Of a DNA stretch of 9,280 nt, positions 6,633 to 9,280 are shown piece by piece (positions within the stretch are counted from its first letter, which is position 1; each line of letters opens with the position of its first letter). The stretch is taken from positions 1 to 9,280 of the forward strand of contig CALUZE010000043.1 in assembly GCA_944325235.1 (NCBI GenBank), read 5' to 3'. A program made the position numbers and the translations under genes. The notes beneath the pieces are model-generated. The model was given only the letters and a program-made list of their open reading frames with translations, ran no database searches and was not told the origin of the DNA. Source of the DNA: an uncultured Elusimicrobiales bacterium. Lineage in GTDB: Bacteria; Elusimicrobiota; Elusimicrobia; Elusimicrobiales; Elusimicrobiaceae.

Positions 6633-8426
6633 ATGAAAAAAATTTTTACCCGCCCGATGGGCGAGCTGGTTACTAAAAACCCATTTGTTGATAATTACAA
6701 AAAGATGTGGCCGTTCGTAAAGCCGTACTGGTTCCGGGCGATGCTGGGGCTTTTGCTGGCGCTGCCGGTGGGCGCGCTGGACGCGACGGTGGCGATGTTT
6801 ATGAAGTCCTACACCGACGACGTCCTCGTAGCCAAAAACGCCACGTTTGCCGCGTATATTCCGCTTTTAATTATTGCTTTCGTGCTGGTGCAAAGCGTGC
6901 TGACGTATCTGGTGAAATACTTAAACTCGTGGGTCGGCAACAAAATTACGCTGGACGTGCGCAAAAAACTGTTCCGCAAGCTGCTCAGTATGCACAGCGG
7001 CTATTTTGACACGACCGACTCCGGTTTCATCATGCTTCGCTACAACAACGATGCCGACACCGCCTGCAACGGATTAATCAACAATTTGCGTATGATGGTC
7101 ACGCGGGTGTTTTCCAGCGTGACGCTTATTTTTGTATTGTTCTACAACTCTTGGCAGCTGACGGTGATTGCGGTGGGGGCGTTCTCGGTGGCGGGGGCGC
7201 TTATTTTTATTGTGCGCCGCAAGCTGGAAGAACTGGTGCGCAACACGGTGGTCATCAACTCCATTGCCATGCGCGCCTATAACGAAATGTTCAACGGCAA
7301 CCGCACCGTGGCCGCCTACAACTTGCAGGACGACCAGGAAAGACGCTTTAACCAATTGATGGATGACGTATTCAACCTGAATATGGGGATGGTCAAACAT
7401 ACGGGCTGGCTGTCGCCGGTGATGCATTTTATCGTGTCGCTGGGGTTGGCGTTGGTGTTCTGGCAGAGCAGCTCTATGATTGTGAACGGTACGATTACCA
7501 GCGGTAACTTTACCTCGTTCGTGGCGGCCCTTTTGATGCTCTACACCCCGGTCAAAACGATGGGGGACAATTACGTGGACATCAAAAAAGCCTTCCTGGC
7601 CATTGACCGTATTTTTGAATTGTTCGCCTTAAAAACCGAAATTTCCGATAAGCCCGGCACGGTTACGCTGACGGGAGTGCGGAAGGATATCCGCTTCAAC
7701 AATGTGTCGTTTGCATACAAACCCGGCGTATACGTGCTCAAAGACATTAACCTGACGGTGCCCGTGGGCACTACGGTGGCGTTGGTGGGCAATTCGGGCG
7801 GCGGAAAATCCACCGTTGTCAGCCTGTTGCCGCGCTTTTATAACGTAACAAAAGGCTCCATTACGATTGACGGCGTGAATATAGAAAACTTTACGCTCAA
7901 ATCCCTGCGCGACCATATTTCCGTGGTGTTCCAGGATAACTTCCTGTTTACGGGCTCTATCCGGGATAACATTATGATTGGCCGCCCCGGCGCCACGGAA
8001 AAAGACTTGCAGGAAGCCGTGAAAAACGCCCACTTGGATGATTTCATCCGCACGTTGAAAGACGGCCTGGATACGGAACTGGGCGAACGCGGGCTGACGC
8101 TTTCCGGCGGGCAGCGCCAGCGCGTAGCCATTGCGCGCGCGTTTATCCGCCAGGCGCCGATTGTTATTTTGGACGAAGCCACCAGCGCCTTGGATAATAA
8201 GTCCGAAGCCATTGTGCAAAAAGCGTTGGACAACTTGACCAAAAACCGCACGGTGTTTGTGATTGCCCACCGCCTGTCCACCGTGGTAAATGCGGACAAA
8301 ATCGTGGTGCTTAACGAAGGCCACATTGTGGAAGAAGGCACGCACGACCAGCTGCTGCAAATCCCCAACGGGGCGTATGCTTCGCTGTACAATGCACAGT
8401 TTAAACACAAGGCGCAGCACGCGTAA
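6633..8426 (+). CDS. msbA: MsbA-like ABC exporter (fused membrane and ATPase domains)
   Basis: This is a half-size ABC exporter of 597 residues, expected to work as a homodimer in the inner membrane. The MsbA group flips lipid A core or other lipids. The membrane domain spans about 25-330, with hydrophobic helices near 34-56, 72-95, 160-195, 262-285 and 293-310. The ATPase domain has Walker A GNSGGGKST (386-394), Q-loop Gln-434 in VFQD, signature LSGGQRQR (490-497), Walker B VILDEATSALD (511-521) and H-loop His-546 in IAHRLST. The start is ATG-6633 with GGAGA at 6618-6622; a longer frame from 6576 would lie over the promoter and operator, so it is rejected. The gene stands alone between its own promoter and terminator. 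Lipid-flippase function is inferred from similarity; multidrug exporters look much the same. Confidence 0.88.
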   Translation: MKKIFTRPMGELVTKNPFVDNYKKMWPFVKPYWFRAMLGLLLALPVGALDATVAMFMKSYTDDVLVAKNATFAAYIPLLIIAFVLVQSVLTYLVKYLNSWVGNKITLDVRKKLFRKLLSMHSGYFDTTDSGFIMLRYNNDADTACNGLINNLRMMVTRVFSSVTLIFVLFYNSWQLTVIAVGAFSVAGALIFIVRRKLEELVRNTVVINSIAMRAYNEMFNGNRTVAAYNLQDDQERRFNQLMDDVFNLNMGMVKHTGWLSPVMHFIVSLGLALVFWQSSSMIVNGTITSGNFTSFVAALLMLYTPVKTMGDNYVDIKKAFLAIDRIFELFALKTEISDKPGTVTLTGVRKDIRFNNVSFAYKPGVYVLKDINLTVPVGTTVALVGNSGGGKSTVVSLLPRFYNVTKGSITIDGVNIENFTLKSLRDHISVVFQDNFLFTGSIRDNIMIGRPGATEKDLQEAVKNAHLDDFIRTLKDGLDTELGERGLTLSGGQRQRVAIARAFIRQAPIVILDEATSALDNKSEAIVQKALDNLTKNRTVFVIAHRLSTVVNADKIVVLNEGHIVEEGTHDQLLQIPNGAYASLYNAQFKHKAQHA

Positions 8427-8446
8427 GCGTGCGGGTTGTTTTGCTG

Positions 8447-8477
8447 ACGCTCCGCCCGGCCGGGCGGGGCGTTTTTT
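8447..8477 (+). terminator. Intrinsic terminator of the msbA-like gene
   Basis: ACGCTCCGCCCG (8447-8458) pairs with CGGGCGGGGCGT (8461-8472), with one G-T pair, followed by a six-T run to 8477. It lies about 20 nt after the stop. A smaller GCACGC-GTAA-GCGTGC hairpin at 8417-8432 spans the stop codon itself. Confidence 0.92.
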
Positions 8478-8491
8478 ATGGGGAAAAAGCC

Positions 8492-8530
8492 AAAAAAGAG
8501 CCCTCCGCATTTATCCAACGCGGAGGACTC
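8492..8530 (-). terminator. Intrinsic terminator of the noncoding RNA
   Basis: On the minus strand GAGTCCTCCGC (8530-8520) pairs over 11 bp with GCGGAGGGCTC (8508-8498), with one U-G pair, and is followed at once by six Ts (8497-8492). On the plus strand the wobble becomes a mismatch and no T-run follows, so it is a minus-strand terminator. Confidence 0.92.
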
Positions 8531-8898
8531 ATCTAGTCGACTCTTCCATGATTACTCACTTATCCCTCTGGCAGGTTTTGTTGCCAGTCAAGAGGTTTGA
8601 GGTACCGCCCGGCACCTGAAGCCGGTTGCCCCGTCCCATATCCTCAGCGAACTCCCGCTACCCTCAGGTAGCAGGCCCGAAGCTTGTGAAACGGCCTTCG
8701 CATCCCGGGCACTCCTGCCCCGTACGGCTTATTCCCCAAAGAACCCTTTTTTCTGCACTTTCGGTCTAAGGGCCGCCACGCTCTTCGCGCCCGCGCACCC
8801 GTCAACTCGCTGCAGTTAGCATCCGATCACGCCGCCCAACATCATCAGGAGGGGCTGACGCGCCGGGGGAGTTTTCTGCACAACCACCCACCGGGGAT
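8492..8898 (-). ncRNA. Unrecognised structured noncoding RNA, about 400 nt
   Basis: No credible protein frame covers this stretch, yet it is flanked on the minus strand by a good promoter and an intrinsic terminator. It is full of stems: a 9-bp stem 8654-8662/8667-8675, CCGGC/GCCGG at 8609-8613/8621-8625, a 6-bp stem 8568-8573/8582-8587, GGGCA/TGCCC at 8707-8711/8716-8720, CGAAG/CTTCG at 8678-8682/8696-8700, and AACT/AGTT at 8804-8807/8814-8817. Two stems contain a G-U pair on the minus strand that would be a C-A mismatch on the plus strand, which supports the strand call. I looked for the hallmarks of RNase P RNA (GAGGAAAGTCC), tmRNA (tag frame and CCA-type tRNA end), SRP RNA (the GGAAGGAAGCAG loop), 6S and the cobalamin riboswitch, and saw none. 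No protein gene lies downstream on that strand, so a riboswitch is unlikely. The 5' end is estimated from the promoter. Confidence 0.65.
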
Positions 8899-8904
8899 AT
8901 TGAT

Positions 8905-8932
8905 AGTATAATGGAATTGCGACGAAAATCAA
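8905..8932 (-). promoter_or_regulatory. Sigma70-type promoter of the noncoding RNA
   Basis: On the minus strand TTGATT (8932-8927) is followed after 16 nt by TATACT (8910-8905). The -35 box overlaps the TGA stop of the upstream minus-strand gene (8931-8929). The predicted start is near 8898, giving an RNA of roughly 400 nt that ends at the terminator. Confidence 0.65.
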
Positions 8933-9279
8933 GTATCGGGCTGTGTGTCTTCCATTTTGCACACGGCCACCCCAAGCGGAATTACCTGCTGGGGCAAGAA
9001 AGTTCCGGCCTGCTCGTCCTGCTCGGTATAGAGCACCAGGCGGTTTTTTTCGCGCCGCGCCCGTTTGACGGTATACCCGTCCGGCGTTTTAAATAACATC
9101 AAAGTTCCTTCCTGTAAATCCGTTTCCGGGCGAATAAAATACAAATTTTCTTTGCCGGTCGGCCCGTCCTGCACCAAATATTTGGTCCCTTTGGCGTAGC
9201 GCAGCGGAATGGTCCACCATTCGGCCACGTCGCTTTCGTTGTATGCCGGGTATTGTTCCGGCGCATGCGTCAGCAGCGG
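8929..9279 (-). CDS. C-terminal part of an S24/LexA-like domain protein (5' partial)
   Basis: The frame is open from the right edge to TGA at 8931-8929, giving the last 116 residues of a protein whose start lies outside. The stretch from DVAEWWTIPL through NLYFIRPETDLQEGTLMLF to DGYTVKRARREKNRLVLYTEQ resembles the C-terminal half of LexA/S24 peptidase domains, in which a first beta segment, a GDxVVV-like strand and a TVKRL motif with the catalytic Lys follow one another. The Lys motif is present (TVKRAR). The Ser-Met usually found in a GDSM-like loop is not: the corresponding place reads VQDGPTGKENL. If the similarity holds, this would be a phage-repressor-like regulator with a non-cleaving domain, probably with an N-terminal DNA-binding part outside the window. 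The family call is tentative; the coding call is good. Confidence 0.55.
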   Translation of the reverse strand, partial: PLLTHAPEQYPAYNESDVAEWWTIPLRYAKGTKYLVQDGPTGKENLYFIRPETDLQEGTLMLFKTPDGYTVKRARREKNRLVLYTEQDEQAGTFLPQQVIPLGVAVCKMEDTQPDT

Positions 9280-9280
9280 C

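Noticed and set aside
8290..8619. Plus-strand open frame running from the end of msbA through the terminator
   Set aside because: It overlaps the msbA-like gene in another frame, crosses two terminator hairpins and resembles no protein.
8492..8898. Region as RNase P RNA or tmRNA
   Set aside because: Size fits, but I could not find the RNase P core sequences (GAGGAAAGTCC and its partner), nor a tmRNA tag frame ending in Ala-Ala with a T-arm and CCA end, on either strand. A covariance search should settle it.

Overview
The window comes from a diderm bacterium of moderate-to-high GC. An MsbA-type exporter, a C4 DksA/TraR regulator and a twitching-type pilus ATPase sit beside the division genes ftsA and ftsZ. 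The overall flavour (divergent FtsA/FtsZ, pilT-like gene next to ftsZ, cmk-plsC-rpsA) made me think of Elusimicrobiota from an animal gut. That placement is a guess that the sequence alone cannot settle.

Layout. Positions 3-5666 hold a compact plus-strand series: ftsA (its start lies left of the window), ftsZ, a pilT/pilU-type ATPase, cmk, plsC and rpsA. Gaps are small or overlapping, and the series closes with a strong intrinsic terminator at 5688-5721. It joins septum assembly (FtsA/FtsZ), pilus retraction or a related ATPase job, CMP/dCMP phosphorylation, phosphatidic acid synthesis and ribosomal mRNA binding. The cmk-plsC-rpsA part is a widespread bacterial neighbourhood; the ispH gene often found inside it is absent here. 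The ftsA frame carries an in-frame TAA at 78-80, in the middle of an otherwise well conserved FtsA sequence.

Positions 5722-6012 hold no convincing gene, but contain several short hairpins in G-rich sequence. A minus-strand dksA/traR-family gene (6438-6061) follows, with its own promoter and terminator. Divergent from it is an msbA-like ABC exporter (6633-8426), whose extended -10 promoter is covered by a 23-bp near-perfect palindrome, a likely operator. The exporter ends at a strong plus-strand terminator (8447-8477).

Positions 8492-8898 look like a free-standing structured noncoding RNA of about 400 nt on the minus strand. It has a sigma70-like promoter, an 11-bp intrinsic terminator, and several internal stems whose G-U wobbles pair only on the minus strand. 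I could not match it to RNase P RNA, tmRNA, SRP RNA or 6S RNA. It is the best candidate here for something undescribed. Upstream of it on the minus strand lies the 3' end of a gene whose product resembles the C-terminal half of a LexA/S24 peptidase domain, with the lysine motif but no visible catalytic serine.
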